Assembly (NCBI RefSeq): GCF_004310335.1
Contig: NZ_SIRS01000003.1
Location: 186,001-250,000, forward strand
Origin: Hyunsoonleella pacifica
GTDB lineage: Bacteria > Bacteroidota > Bacteroidia > Flavobacteriales > Flavobacteriaceae
Direction: 5' to 3'
DNA length: 64,000 bases
Shown in pieces: positions 7,794 to 16,790 of this stretch. Every line of letters begins with the position of its first letter. Position 1 is the stretch's first letter. A program made the position numbers and the translations under genes. The notes under the pieces are model-generated. The model made no database searches. It had not been told where the DNA came from and was given only the letters and a program-made list of their open reading frames with translations.

Positions 7794-8702
7794 ATGAAAA
7801 CCAAAATCATTATTCTATATGTAACGTGTATCTTTTTTTCTTGTAAATCAGAGAAAAAACCACCTTTAAATAACACCAATTCTGAAACATGGATATCCCT
7901 TTTTAACGGAAAGGATTTATCAGGTTGGACGATAAAATTCACTGGAGAAGACTTAAACACCAACTATAACGAGACGTTTAAGGTTAAAGATAGCATGCTC
8001 AGAATCACCTACGATAGCTATGAGACATTTAACAATAAATTCGCCCACATATATTACAACACACCATTTTCATATTACAAACTAAAATTCGATTACAGAT
8101 TTGTTGGAGAGCAGATAGATGGTGGTGCGCACTGGAATGTCCGTAACAGCGGGGTTATGTTACACTCGCAATCGGCTAAAAGCAACACATACAACCAATA
8201 CTTCCCTGTATCAATAGAATTACAACTTTTAGGAGGTTTAGAAGACAAAAATAAACGTCCCACGGGTAACGTATGTACACCAGGTACGGTAGTTGTAATG
8301 GAAGACACCATTAATTACAAACACTGTATTAGGTCTAACTCTAAAACTTATTTTGGAGACCAATGGATACATGCTGAAGCCATTGTTCTTGGAGGGCAAT
8401 CCATGGCTTTTATAATAGAAAAAGATACCGTTCTAAATTTTAAATTACCACAAATAGGCCCAACAAAACCTAGTAAAGATTATGAAGGCGAGAACTGGGA
8501 GGCTTGGAACATAAATCAAGAAACATGGGGAAATAGAGCAGGACAAATTTTAACCGAAGGTTTCATTGCATTGCAAGCAGAAAGTCACCCCATAGATTTT
8601 AAAAATATAGAGCTACTAGATTTGTGTGGTTGTATGGATAAAAATGCAAAAAACTACAAATCATATTACGTTAAAAATGAACCCGAATCTTGCGAATACT
8701 AA
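7794..8702 (+). CDS. DUF1080 (3-keto-disaccharide hydrolase-type) lipoprotein
   Basis: A lipoprotein. The first credible start is the ATG at 7794, giving MKTKIIILYVTCIFFSC with a lipobox ending at Cys17. An earlier ATG at 7752 would add 14 residues in front of the signal peptide. The mature part has the DUF1080 pattern SLFNGKDLSGWTIKF near the start, and later DYRFVGEQ, HWNVRNSGVMLH and a C-terminal DFKNIELLDL strand. This concanavalin-like fold includes 3-keto-glycoside hydrolases. A Cys-rich tail (CGCMDKNAKNY...SCEY) follows and is less usual. Substrate unknown. Confidence 0.82.
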   Translation: MKTKIIILYVTCIFFSCKSEKKPPLNNTNSETWISLFNGKDLSGWTIKFTGEDLNTNYNETFKVKDSMLRITYDSYETFNNKFAHIYYNTPFSYYKLKFDYRFVGEQIDGGAHWNVRNSGVMLHSQSAKSNTYNQYFPVSIELQLLGGLEDKNKRPTGNVCTPGTVVVMEDTINYKHCIRSNSKTYFGDQWIHAEAIVLGGQSMAFIIEKDTVLNFKLPQIGPTKPSKDYEGENWEAWNINQETWGNRAGQILTEGFIALQAESHPIDFKNIELLDLCGCMDKNAKNYKSYYVKNEPESCEY

Positions 8703-8739
8703 AAGGGTGACCTATACATTTCTGTTGTCAAGTTTTAAT

Positions 8740-8747
8740 TACCTTTG
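8740..8747 (+). promoter_or_regulatory. -7 element of the yicC-gmk-nadD promoter
   Basis: TACCTTTG matches TAnnTTTG, 22 bp before the yicC start codon. Confidence 0.5.
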
Positions 8748-8768
8748 CATAACTAAAAGCATGCGTTT

Positions 8769-9626
8769 ATGATTTATTCAATGACAGGTTATGGAAAATC
8801 TGTTTTACAACTACCAACAAAAAAAATTACCATAGAGCTAAAATCTCTCAATAGTAAAAATTTAGATTTAAATGCTCGTATGCCATCCATATATAGAGAA
8901 AAGGAGCTGAGTATTAGAAAACTTTTAGCTGATAAACTAGTAAGGGGAAAAGTAGATTTTTCAATATTTGTTGAAACTACTGCAGAAGATACTTCTACTC
9001 AAATAAATACTCCTGTTGTTAAGCAATACATGTCTCAATTAAAAACTATAGCTGATGCAGAAGATGTAACCCTTTTAGAAATGGCTGTACGTTTTCCAGA
9101 CGCATTAAACACGGTAAGAGAAGAAATAGACGAAACTGAATGGAATGCAATCCAAGGCGGTATAAATGATGCTGTTGAAGCGTTAACTAGCCATAGGTTA
9201 AATGAAGGCAAAGTACTTGAAAAAGATTTTAATAATCGCGTTAAAAACATTGATACTATTCTTGAAAAAGTAATTGAAATGGACCCTGAACGTGTTGATG
9301 GTGTAAGAGAACGTCTTAAAAAAGGGGTTGAAGAACTCAAGGAAAAATACGATGAAAATCGTTTTGAACAAGAACTGGTATACTATATTGAAAAGTTTGA
9401 TATAACAGAAGAAAAAGTACGTTTAGAAAACCACCTCAATTACTTTATCGAGAGTATAAACTCCAAAGATTCTAACGGAAAAAAACTAGGGTTTATCAGC
9501 CAAGAAATGGGACGGGAAATAAACACCATTGGTTCCAAAAGTAATTATGCGCCAATGCAACAACTGGTGGTCCAGATGAAAGATGAACTAGAAAAAATTA
9601 AGGAACAGTTATTGAATGTACTCTAA
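8769..9626 (+). CDS. yicC: YicC family endoribonuclease
   Basis: A 285-residue protein that begins MIYSMTGYGKSV, the family hallmark, followed by ELKSLNSKNLDLNARMP. The C-terminal DUF1732 part has FISQEMGREINTIGSKSNY. Members of the family have been shown to have endoribonuclease activity. It heads the yicC-gmk-nadD run of genes, an arrangement conserved in Bacteroidota. Confidence 0.93.
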   Translation: MIYSMTGYGKSVLQLPTKKITIELKSLNSKNLDLNARMPSIYREKELSIRKLLADKLVRGKVDFSIFVETTAEDTSTQINTPVVKQYMSQLKTIADAEDVTLLEMAVRFPDALNTVREEIDETEWNAIQGGINDAVEALTSHRLNEGKVLEKDFNNRVKNIDTILEKVIEMDPERVDGVRERLKKGVEELKEKYDENRFEQELVYYIEKFDITEEKVRLENHLNYFIESINSKDSNGKKLGFISQEMGREINTIGSKSNYAPMQQLVVQMKDELEKIKEQLLNVL

Positions 9627-9662
9627 TTTAGTTAGCAGTCTCAGTATTCAATACGATTAAGT

Positions 9663-10247
9663 ATGATTAAAGATAAAAAACAAGGTAAACTTATTGTGTT
9701 TTCAGCACCTTCTGGTTCTGGAAAAACTACCATTGTGAGACATTTATTAGGTATTGAAGATTTAAATTTAGAATTTTCTATATCTGCCACTTCAAGAGAC
9801 AAACGTGGCACAGAAGAAGACGGGAAAGATTATTACTTCCTTTCAGCAAAAGCCTTCAAAACAAAAATTAAAAATGATGCGTTTTTAGAGTGGGAAGAAG
9901 TGTACCGGGATAATTTTTATGGTACATTAAAAACCGAAGTGGAGCGTATTTGGGACAAAGGAAAAAATGTAATTTTTGATATTGATGTTTCAGGTGGTTT
10001 ACGTATTAAAAGAAAATTTCCAGAAGAAACACTAGCTGTTTTTGTAAAACCCCCAAGTATCGACGAATTAAAAATCAGGCTTAAAAAACGAAAAACTGAA
10101 AGTGAGGATAAAATAAATATGCGAGTAGCTAAAGCTTCAGCTGAATTAGCTACAGCACCTCTATTTGACACTATTATAGTTAACGACAATTTAGAAAACG
10201 CCTTAGAGGAAGCCGAAGAAAAGGTTAGAAAATTCATAAATTCTTAA
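9663..10247 (+). CDS. gmk: Guanylate kinase
   Basis: Phosphorylates GMP to GDP. The 194-residue protein has the P-loop APSGSGKT at residues 15-22, the GMP-binding segment SISATSRDKRGTEEDGKDYYF and the conserved NFYGTLKTEV and VIFDIDVSGGLRIK motifs. Usual length. The gap from yicC holds a CAGT-rich repeat fragment. Confidence 0.96.
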   Translation: MIKDKKQGKLIVFSAPSGSGKTTIVRHLLGIEDLNLEFSISATSRDKRGTEEDGKDYYFLSAKAFKTKIKNDAFLEWEEVYRDNFYGTLKTEVERIWDKGKNVIFDIDVSGGLRIKRKFPEETLAVFVKPPSIDELKIRLKKRKTESEDKINMRVAKASAELATAPLFDTIIVNDNLENALEEAEEKVRKFINS

Positions 10248-10256
10248 GTATACCAA

Positions 10257-10835
10257 ATGAAAATTGGTTTATATTTTGGTTCTTTCAACCCCATTCATAT
10301 TGGGCATTTGGTTATTGCTAATCATATTGCAGAACACAGCGATTTAGACCAAGTTTGGTTTGTAGTAACACCACATAATCCTTTTAAAAAGAAAAGTTCC
10401 CTTTTAGACAATTACCAACGGTTAGAAATGGTATATCAAGCTACCAAAGATTATAAAAAATTAAAACCGAGTGATATTGAGTTTAATTTACCTCAGCCTA
10501 ATTATACAGTACATACTTTAGCCCATTTACAAGAAAAATATCCTAACAATACATTTGCTTTAATTATGGGCGAGGATAACTTAAAGAGTTTTCATAAATG
10601 GAAAAACTATGATGTTATTTTAGAAAACCATCATATTTATGTGTATCCTAGAATTTCAGAAAACACTATAGAAACCCAATTCCATAACAACTCCAAGATT
10701 CACTTTGTAGATGCGCCTATTATGCAATTATCTTCTACATTTATTAGACAGTCAATTAAAGAAGGTAAAAATGTGCAGCCTATGCTACCTCATTTGGTTT
10801 GGGAATATTTGGATGAAATGAATTTTTATAAATAA
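10257..10835 (+). CDS. nadD: Nicotinate-nucleotide adenylyltransferase
   Basis: Transfers AMP from ATP to nicotinate mononucleotide in NAD synthesis. The nucleotidyltransferase motif GSFNPIHIGH is at residues 8-17, and the C-terminal SSTFIRQSIKEG is the conserved SSTxIR element. The 192-residue length fits. It starts 9 bp after gmk and is thus in the same operon. Confidence 0.95.
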   Translation: MKIGLYFGSFNPIHIGHLVIANHIAEHSDLDQVWFVVTPHNPFKKKSSLLDNYQRLEMVYQATKDYKKLKPSDIEFNLPQPNYTVHTLAHLQEKYPNNTFALIMGEDNLKSFHKWKNYDVILENHHIYVYPRISENTIETQFHNNSKIHFVDAPIMQLSSTFIRQSIKEGKNVQPMLPHLVWEYLDEMNFYK

Positions 10836-10895
10836 CCAAAAAGCTTTAAAATAGAAATACGTTAGCAACCTATTTTTATCTAAATGCACTGAATT

Positions 10896-11792
10896 ATGAA
10901 AACAAGAAGACATTTTTTAAAAACTGCAGCTTTAACACCACTTTTATTAACTGCTAATAAACTTCTAGCATTCCCTAAAGAAAAGCCTACTATACAGAGA
11001 AACAGATTACAATACAGTGTAAATGCATACTCTTTTAATACAGAACTCCGCAGCGGAGAAATGTCTTTTTTTGATATGATGGAATTTTGTGCAGAACTAG
11101 GCATGGACGCAGTAGACTTAACAGGTTATTATTTTTCTTCTTACCCCGAAACACCATCAAACAAAGAATTATTTGCTCTAAAAAGAAAAGCATTAGATTT
11201 AGGCTTAGATATTGCTTGGACAGGTGTAAGAAATAACTTTGTTACGCCAAACATTTCTTCCCGAAACGCTGACAAAGCTCTTATAAAAGATTGGCTAGAA
11301 GTATCCTCAAAACTTGGAGCTACCATAATGCGGGTTTTTACTGGTAAAAATAAAAGCAAAGATTTCACAAAAAACGATATAAAAGAATGGCTAGTTAGTG
11401 ATTACAAAACATGTGCTAAATACGGAGAAGAGCATGGGGTAATAGTAGGATTACAAAATCATGATGAATTTTTATTTACTAGTGATGAAATCATCGATAT
11501 CATAAAACGAGTAAACTCTGATTGGTTTGGTTTGGTATTAGACTGTGGCAGTTTGCCATCTGAAGATCCTTATGAGGAAATGAAAAAACTGGCACCTTAT
11601 GCTAATTATTGGTTTGTAAAAGAACATGTAAAAACTAAGGATAGTACTAAAGTTCCTGCAGATTTAAAACGTATAGCTAAAATTATACAGGATTCTAACT
11701 TCCAAGGCTACGTTTCTTTTGAAAGCCTTCAAGAAGGTAATACAAAAGCAATACTTAAAGATATGTTTAGTACCTTTAAATCAGCACTCTAA
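10896..11792 (+). CDS. Tat-exported sugar phosphate isomerase/epimerase-like protein
   Basis: The N-terminus MKTRRHFLKTAALTPLLLTA contains the twin-arginine consensus (S/T)RRxFLK, so the protein is probably exported folded. The rest is an AP endonuclease family 2 / xylose isomerase-like TIM barrel: FFDMMEFCAELGMDAVDLTGYYF, IGLQNHDEF-type metal-binding strands, LVLDCGSLP and WFVKEHVKTKD. The barrel usually binds divalent metal through Glu, His and Asp, and such proteins often act on sugars or inositol derivatives. It lies 60 bp after nadD but has its own terminator downstream. Substrate unknown. Confidence 0.82.
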   Translation: MKTRRHFLKTAALTPLLLTANKLLAFPKEKPTIQRNRLQYSVNAYSFNTELRSGEMSFFDMMEFCAELGMDAVDLTGYYFSSYPETPSNKELFALKRKALDLGLDIAWTGVRNNFVTPNISSRNADKALIKDWLEVSSKLGATIMRVFTGKNKSKDFTKNDIKEWLVSDYKTCAKYGEEHGVIVGLQNHDEFLFTSDEIIDIIKRVNSDWFGLVLDCGSLPSEDPYEEMKKLAPYANYWFVKEHVKTKDSTKVPADLKRIAKIIQDSNFQGYVSFESLQEGNTKAILKDMFSTFKSAL

Positions 11793-11833
11793 ACTAAATA
11801 AGAGCATTATTCACACCTTTCTCATATAAAACA

Positions 11834-11861
11834 AAAACCCAGTTCGTAAAAACTGGGTTTT
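11834..11861. terminator. Bidirectional terminator
   Basis: AAAACCCAGTT (11834-11844) pairs with AACTGGGTTTT (11851-11861). It serves the plus-strand isomerase gene and the convergent LysM gene. Confidence 0.85.
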
Positions 11862-11890
11862 ATCATAACATAACTATTTATAGGTCTTCT

Positions 11891-12376
11891 TTAGTCTAAG
11901 GCAGGAATACGCAATACTTGTCCTGGGTAAATTTTATCAGGATCAGTAAGCATTGGCTTATTAGCTTCAAATATCTCTGGATATTTCATGGCATTTCCAT
12001 AGTAGGATTTTGCAATTTTGCCTAAAGTATCTCCACTAACTACAGTATAAAATTGTGATTCAGGCTCAATATGTTCCACTGTCATTTGGTCATCAACAAA
12101 TGCAATTCCATTTGAGTTTCCAACTACTAAAATTACTTTTTCTTTAGTTTCTTGATCATAAGCAGCACCACTTATTGTTGCAATTTCATCATCTATAAAT
12201 ACTACTAGGTTTTCCACTTGTAGCTGTAAATCATTTATGGTTTCTTCAAGTTTTTGTCCAGCCAATTGTTCTAATTTAAGCTCTTTTTCAGCAGCCTCTG
12301 CAGCTTCTTCCGCATCAGTCTTTCCTATTCCAAATACTTTTGCTCCTGCATTCTTAATGAATGAAAATAATCCCAT
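11891..12376 (-). CDS. lysM: BON and LysM domain protein (Kbp/YgaU-like)
   Basis: A 161-residue protein. Residues 1-45 are Ala/Glu-rich with no signal peptide. A BON domain (about 45-100) is followed by a LysM domain (about 110-159) with FYTVVSGDTLGKIAKSYYG and ending PGQVLRIPALD. This is the architecture of Escherichia coli Kbp (YgaU), a potassium-binding protein. The precise role here is inferred from architecture only. Confidence 0.85.
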   Translation of the reverse strand: MGLFSFIKNAGAKVFGIGKTDAEEAAEAAEKELKLEQLAGQKLEETINDLQLQVENLVVFIDDEIATISGAAYDQETKEKVILVVGNSNGIAFVDDQMTVEHIEPESQFYTVVSGDTLGKIAKSYYGNAMKYPEIFEANKPMLTDPDKIYPGQVLRIPALD

Positions 12377-12483
12377 CCTATATTTATTTTTAAGGGTTAA
12401 TATTTATTTAAGTAGTTTTTTAACTATACATTTTTTAGACACTAATTTAGCTTTAGCGTCACATTATTATTTAACTAAAAACA

Positions 12484-12518
12484 GAAACCGCCTAAAGCAA
12501 GTTGCCTTAAACGGTTTC
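12484..12518. terminator. Hairpin upstream of the LysM gene
   Basis: GAAACCG (12484-12490) and CGGTTTC (12512-12518) form a stem with a long partly paired interior. No strong T-run follows on either strand. It lies between the LysM gene and the lipoprotein gene at 12646, and would end the latter's transcript (minus strand). Confidence 0.4.
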
Positions 12519-12599
12519 TAAACTAAATAACCAACCAAAAATTTTAGTGAGACTCAAATTTGCATGGTTTGAAAAACCAATTGCAAAATTGTTTAGTTG

Positions 12600-12632
12600 A
12601 ACTAGTCCCGCCCCAAGGCGGGATCTCACTTC
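12600..12632. repeat. Small GC-rich palindromic spacer element
   Basis: CCCGCC and GGCGGG around a CCAA loop sit inside GAGATCCCG...CGGGACT when read on the minus strand. The same outer bases frame a palindrome at 19402-19421. The element stands out from the AT-rich surroundings and ends 14 bp before the stop of the gene at 12646, so it may also act as its terminator. Confidence 0.45.
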
Positions 12633-12645
12633 ATATATTTTCATA

Positions 12646-13593
12646 TTACACCCTTGAACTCTCTCTAGGGTTTTCTACTTTTTCTTTTTTAAACTTACGC
12701 CTCTTCTCTTTATTAGTAGTAGACTTATCTTTTGTACTACCAGACTTCAAGTACTGAATATATCCTCTACCTTGAAACTCATATATTGTTTCAGAAGATG
12801 GATGGAACAACTCTATGGTTCCGTCATCTATAACGGTCAATTCAAAGAATTCATTGTCAAAGAAATCATAATCTAATGTTAAAGTTTTTAGATTCAAATT
12901 ATTTGCAACATCTCCTATACCATAAACCCCCGTATAATCCCAAGTTAAATTAATTGGGTTAAATCCTAAATCATCTTGAGAGCTTCTAAATGTAGAATCG
13001 TTGCCTCCAGCTAAAAACTGTAAATAATTCTCGTTATCAAATTCATTTAACACACCCATTTCACTCGTATAGGTCTTTTCCCAAGCCTCATATTCTTGTA
13101 AGAAATAGTGAATATTATCATAGAACACAAAATCGTAATCAAAATTTCTACGCTGGTACCCCTCTAAAAAGTATGACGTATCAGTTTCAGGGTTATACAA
13201 TTCTATAGTATCTCCATCAACAACAAATACATCAAAGGTTACAAATCCATCAACATCATGGTTAACATCCAAAATCATTCTGTAAGCATCATAAGTTGCA
13301 ACATCTATCCCAAAACCATCACCACTACTTCCAATTCCTACTAAGTTATTGTTAGCATAAACAACCCCGTTAATAAATGAAATAGTAAATGCTTTTTGTA
13401 AAAAAGGAACTTCTCCAAAACCTAAAGTTTGATTTATATCTACATACCAAAGTTCGTGCGAATTCAATACTTGGTTTACGTTTATTACAGGTTCTTCAAC
13501 AAAGTCATCCACAACAACCTCTGTGTAACACGATGTAAAAAGAGTTAATACCAATACAAAGCCAAAAAGTAATTTTACAGTCCTCATAATCAT
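12646..13593 (-). CDS. Hypothetical lipoprotein
   Basis: I do not recognise the family with certainty. The N-terminus (MRTVKLLFGFVLVLTLFTSC from the second ATG at 13587) is a lipoprotein signal with lipobox LFTSC. ATG at 13593 would add only two residues. The mature protein is acidic and aromatic, with two similar stretches (VDGDTIELYNPETDTSYFLEGY near residues 125-145 and IDDGTIELFHPSSETIYEFQGR near 259-280) that look like an internal repeat of a beta-rich unit. The C-terminal 40 residues are strongly basic (KDKSTTNKEKRRKFKKEK). Probable surface or periplasmic lipoprotein. Confidence 0.7.
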   Translation of the reverse strand: MIMRTVKLLFGFVLVLTLFTSCYTEVVVDDFVEEPVINVNQVLNSHELWYVDINQTLGFGEVPFLQKAFTISFINGVVYANNNLVGIGSSGDGFGIDVATYDAYRMILDVNHDVDGFVTFDVFVVDGDTIELYNPETDTSYFLEGYQRRNFDYDFVFYDNIHYFLQEYEAWEKTYTSEMGVLNEFDNENYLQFLAGGNDSTFRSSQDDLGFNPINLTWDYTGVYGIGDVANNLNLKTLTLDYDFFDNEFFELTVIDDGTIELFHPSSETIYEFQGRGYIQYLKSGSTKDKSTTNKEKRRKFKKEKVENPRESSRV

Positions 13594-13683
13594 TCATTTT
13601 AAGATTTCTAATTATATGTTTTCAAACAGCGTGCCAAAAAACATATTGAAAATTTTCAACGTTTAGTTTTTCTTTATTTTACT

Positions 13684-13691
13684 TACTTTTG
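13684..13691 (+). promoter_or_regulatory. -7 element of the gpsA promoter
   Basis: TACTTTTG matches TAnnTTTG, 26 bp before the gpsA start. Confidence 0.5.
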
Positions 13692-13716
13692 AAGGATAAA
13701 TAATTTTTATGCTTAC

Positions 13717-14718
13717 ATGAGTAAATCTTTAAAATATGCAGTTTTTGGAGCAGGAAGTTGGGCTACAGCAATTGTTAAAATGCTTAGTGAAAACTTAGAT
13801 GACATTGGATGGTATATGCGAAGTGCATATACTAAAGAGCATTTATTAAGGGAACAGCATAACCCTAATTATTTAAGTTCTGTAGAATTTCACTTAGAAC
13901 AGCTAAAATTAAGTAACAACATTAATGAAATGGCAGATTGGGCTGATGTACTTATTTTTGTAATCCCCTCAGCCTTTATTCAAACAGAACTTGACAAGTT
14001 AACTATTGATATTTCGAGTAAAACTATTGTATCTGCAGTAAAAGGCATTGTTCCAGAAACAGGGTTATTAGTAGGCGAACATTTTAACGAACATTACAAT
14101 GTCCCTTTTGAAAATATAGCTATTATCGCTGGTCCCTGTCACGCCGAAGAAGTAGCACTAGAGCGTCTCTCTTACCTCACTATTTCTTGTTGGGATTCCA
14201 AAAAAGCACAACATATCGCCAACAGTTTATCAAGCGATTACATAAACACTAAAATAAGCGACGATGTTATAGGTATAGAATACGGAGTAATGTTAAAAAA
14301 CATTTATGCTATTGCCGCAGGTATAGCACACGGATTGGGGTATGGCGATAATTTTCAAAGCATTTTAATGAGTAATGCTATAAGAGAAATGAAACGCTAC
14401 ATTAAAAAAGTGCACAAAATGAAACGCAATATCAATAATTCTGCATACTTAGGTGATTTATTGGTTACAGGCTACTCTACATTTTCTAGAAACCGTATGT
14501 TTGGCAATATGATTGGTAAGGGTTATACCGTAAAATCTGCTCAAATGGAAATGAGCATGGTGGCAGAAGGGTTTTATGCCACAAAGAGTGCCTATTTTAT
14601 TAATGAAAAAAACGAAAAAAAAGCAGATACTCCTATTATTGACGCTGTTTATGCCATACTTTACGATAACAAAAACCCAAAAAAAGTATTTAAAAAATTA
14701 ACTGAAAAGTTAGATTAA
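13717..14718 (+). CDS. gpsA: NAD(P)-dependent glycerol-3-phosphate dehydrogenase
   Basis: Reduces dihydroxyacetone phosphate to sn-glycerol 3-phosphate for phospholipid synthesis. The Rossmann motif FGAGSWATA is at residues 10-18. The conserved AVKGI, IIAGPCHAEEVA, the catalytic-Lys region GVMLKNIYAIAAGIAHGLGYG and the GDLLVTGYSTFSRNRMFG segment are all present. The 333-residue length is normal. The gene is monocistronic and ends in a dispersed spacer repeat. Confidence 0.95.
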   Translation: MSKSLKYAVFGAGSWATAIVKMLSENLDDIGWYMRSAYTKEHLLREQHNPNYLSSVEFHLEQLKLSNNINEMADWADVLIFVIPSAFIQTELDKLTIDISSKTIVSAVKGIVPETGLLVGEHFNEHYNVPFENIAIIAGPCHAEEVALERLSYLTISCWDSKKAQHIANSLSSDYINTKISDDVIGIEYGVMLKNIYAIAAGIAHGLGYGDNFQSILMSNAIREMKRYIKKVHKMKRNINNSAYLGDLLVTGYSTFSRNRMFGNMIGKGYTVKSAQMEMSMVAEGFYATKSAYFINEKNEKKADTPIIDAVYAILYDNKNPKKVFKKLTEKLD

Positions 14719-14724
14719 TTTCTT

Positions 14725-14766
14725 TTGGGCGTTACCACGCTTTAGCGTGTGGTCGGGCCTGCCTAC
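14725..14766 (+). repeat. GGGCGTTACC dispersed element, copy 1 (hairpin)
   Basis: TTTTGGGCGTTACC starts 6 bp after the gpsA stop, followed by CACGCTTTAGCGTG, a tight hairpin, and GGTCGGGCC. The minus strand of 19456-19489 has the same opening TTTGGGCGTTACC just after another stop codon. Together these look like copies of a short mobile or selected 3'-end element. It may serve as a terminator. Confidence 0.55.
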
Positions 14767-14773
14767 CAACAAA

Positions 14774-15175
14774 TTACTTTACCAAAACGCCCTTAACATC
14801 CAGTAAAGGTATTGGCTGTAATGCGTTTATATTAATAGTATTTTTTCTAAAAACATACGTTTTATCAAACATAGTATTTCCTTCAAAAAAAGACACTTTA
14901 AAACTGTTATTCAGTTTAAATAGGGCTTCTTGCATTAGCTCAATTTTAGCATAACTCTTAGCAGGAAGTTTATCAATGCGTTTTCTAAAAACAGCTGTTT
15001 TCTTTGTTTCAGAATACCCTTCAGAAACAATAATTACCATCTCTAAATCAGTATCCTTTTCATTTATAATGTACACATTCCAATCTTGCGATTTATATAC
15101 TTCGTTATATTCGTTCACAACAGCAATATAAACACCATCCACTTTTGGAATTTCAATATCCTTTTTCAATCTCAA
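14774..15175 (-). CDS. Hypothetical cytosolic protein
   Basis: A 133-residue protein I cannot place in a named family. There is no signal peptide or membrane span. The sequence alternates beta-strand-like stretches (VYIAVVNEYNEVYKSQDWNVYIINEKD, then LEMVIIVSEGYS), which suggests a small beta sandwich. It is convergent with gpsA, with the dispersed repeat in between, and divergent from the exported protein at 15248. Confidence 0.7.
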   Translation of the reverse strand: MRLKKDIEIPKVDGVYIAVVNEYNEVYKSQDWNVYIINEKDTDLEMVIIVSEGYSETKKTAVFRKRIDKLPAKSYAKIELMQEALFKLNNSFKVSFFEGNTMFDKTYVFRKNTININALQPIPLLDVKGVLVK

Positions 15176-15247
15176 ATAATTTTATGATACAAAAATAATC
15201 TAATTCGTAAAGTTTATGTAATTTTCACAAAACTTGATGTATTACCT

Positions 15248-15976
15248 ATGCAAAAACAATCAACTATATCAATATGTACAGTTATTCTGTTTTTAAATTT
15301 TAGCATTTTTAGTCTAATAGCTCAAACCACAGATAACAAAGCCATAACAATAGCAAACAAAATAATAGACGCTATGGGTGGGCAAGACAATTATAACAAT
15401 ACTAAATTTATACAATGGGATTTTGCCAAACGTAAATTGTACTGGAATAAATGGACAGGAGATGTTCGCATTGAAAGCCCAAAAGATTCATTGATTATTT
15501 TAGTTAACATCAACACACTTAAAGGAAAAGCATACAAAAAAGGAAAGGCCGTAACAGACGACAAAAACCTAAAACAGCTTTTAAATAAAGGCAAAAACTG
15601 GTGGATTAACGACTCGTATTGGCTAGTAATGCCTTGGAAATTACAAGATCCAGGAGTAGCATTAAAGTTTCTTAAAACCAATACCTTAGAAAATGGTAAT
15701 GTAGCCGATGTGTTGCAGCTCACCTTCAATGCTGTTGGTGTAACCCCAGAAAACAAATACTACGTATATGTAGACCAAACAGATAACCTTATTAAACAAT
15801 GGGCCTTTTTTACAAAATTTAATGATAAAGAGCCTAGGTTTACCATGCCTTGGGATAACTACCAAAAAGCGGGGGACATCTTGTTATCCTTTAACAGAAG
15901 TAAATTCGGTCCAAAAAATGTTAAGGTAAAACAAGAGTTTAATGCAAAACTATTCACAGATTTAAATTATGAATAG
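15248..15976 (+). CDS. Exported protein, possibly LolA-like
   Basis: A 242-residue protein with a signal peptide (about residues 1-26, ending SLIAQ). The mature part starts NKAITIANKIIDAMGGQDNY and continues with beta strands and many Trp residues (LYWNKWTGDVRI, WWINDSYWLVMPW). The helix-then-beta pattern resembles periplasmic lipoprotein-sorting or DUF6503-type proteins, but I see no decisive motif. It overlaps the next gene by 8 bp, so the two are cotranslated. Confidence 0.7.
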   Translation: MQKQSTISICTVILFLNFSIFSLIAQTTDNKAITIANKIIDAMGGQDNYNNTKFIQWDFAKRKLYWNKWTGDVRIESPKDSLIILVNINTLKGKAYKKGKAVTDDKNLKQLLNKGKNWWINDSYWLVMPWKLQDPGVALKFLKTNTLENGNVADVLQLTFNAVGVTPENKYYVYVDQTDNLIKQWAFFTKFNDKEPRFTMPWDNYQKAGDILLSFNRSKFGPKNVKVKQEFNAKLFTDLNYE

Positions 15977-16412
15977 CGACATTAAAAAATATATTAAGCA
16001 AAGTGTACTGTGTTGGTTAGCCACAGCTTCAAAAGACAACATACCCAATGTATCTCCTAAAGAAGTGTTTACGCATTATGATAACAATATTATTATTGCA
16101 AATATAGCCTCGCCTCAATCTGCAAAAAATATCGAAGCCAACCATAATGTTTCTGTAAGCGTACTCGATGTACTGGTTCAAAAAGGATATCAAATAAAAG
16201 GTAAGGCAGAAATTATTAGAAAAGACCATTCTGAATTTGAGGCTCTGGCACAACCATTATTAACAATTACAGAAGGTAAGTTTCCATTTTCTTCAATATT
16301 TAAAATTTCAGTGGATAGTACAAAACCTATTATAGCTCCAAAATATATTTTGTACCCAGAGACTACAGAGAAAGAACAGATTGATAGTGCTAGAAGGGCT
16401 TATGGAATATAA
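15969..16412 (+). CDS. Pyridoxamine 5'-phosphate oxidase-like flavoprotein
   Basis: A 147-residue split-barrel protein. The opening KKYIKQSVLCWLATASKDNIPNVSPKEVF is the typical FMN-binding start of the PNPOx-like family, followed by IIIANIASPQSAKNIEANHNVSVSVLD. It is about half the size of a true PdxH oxidase and lacks its C-terminal dimerisation part, so vitamin B6 oxidation should not be assumed. The 8-bp overlap with the exported protein before it suggests coupled expression. Confidence 0.85.
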   Translation: MNSDIKKYIKQSVLCWLATASKDNIPNVSPKEVFTHYDNNIIIANIASPQSAKNIEANHNVSVSVLDVLVQKGYQIKGKAEIIRKDHSEFEALAQPLLTITEGKFPFSSIFKISVDSTKPIIAPKYILYPETTEKEQIDSARRAYGI

Positions 16413-16493
16413 TAATCTATCAAACACTCTTTTATCTATACCCTACATACTTTTTAGGCGGTAAACGATTAGAGTGTTTTAAGTTTAGTAAAG

Positions 16494-16790
16494 CTAGTCT
16501 TTAGTTCTAAAATAGATAACAACAAACTGAACAAGGCCTATAATCCAATACAAAGGAAACCTTAAATAGGTGTATAACAAATTAAATGCATCATCTCCAG
16601 AACTTGCATGTAATTTTATTTCTATAAACATTGATATCGACGGAAGCAGAAAACCAAAAAGAAAGAAAAATAAAATTGGAAAAATACAACTCTTAGAATT
16701 TGGGAATTTTTTAACTAAACGATTAGCTATAATTAGTAATAAAAAAATTACAATATCAAAATACCCAAAATAGATATGAAAGTCATCCAC
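16494..16790 (-). CDS. Small multi-span membrane protein
   Basis: A 98-residue hydrophobic protein of unknown function with about three membrane spans (residues near 10-26, 34-55 and 72-93). The only sensible start is a GTG at 16790, the base next to the pheS stop codon (TAA then GTG), and no in-frame ATG exists before residue 55. Zero spacing to pheS implies translational coupling on the pheS mRNA. Confidence 0.65.
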   Translation of the reverse strand: MDDFHIYFGYFDIVIFLLLIIANRLVKKFPNSKSCIFPILFFFLFGFLLPSISMFIEIKLHASSGDDAFNLLYTYLRFPLYWIIGLVQFVVIYFRTKD

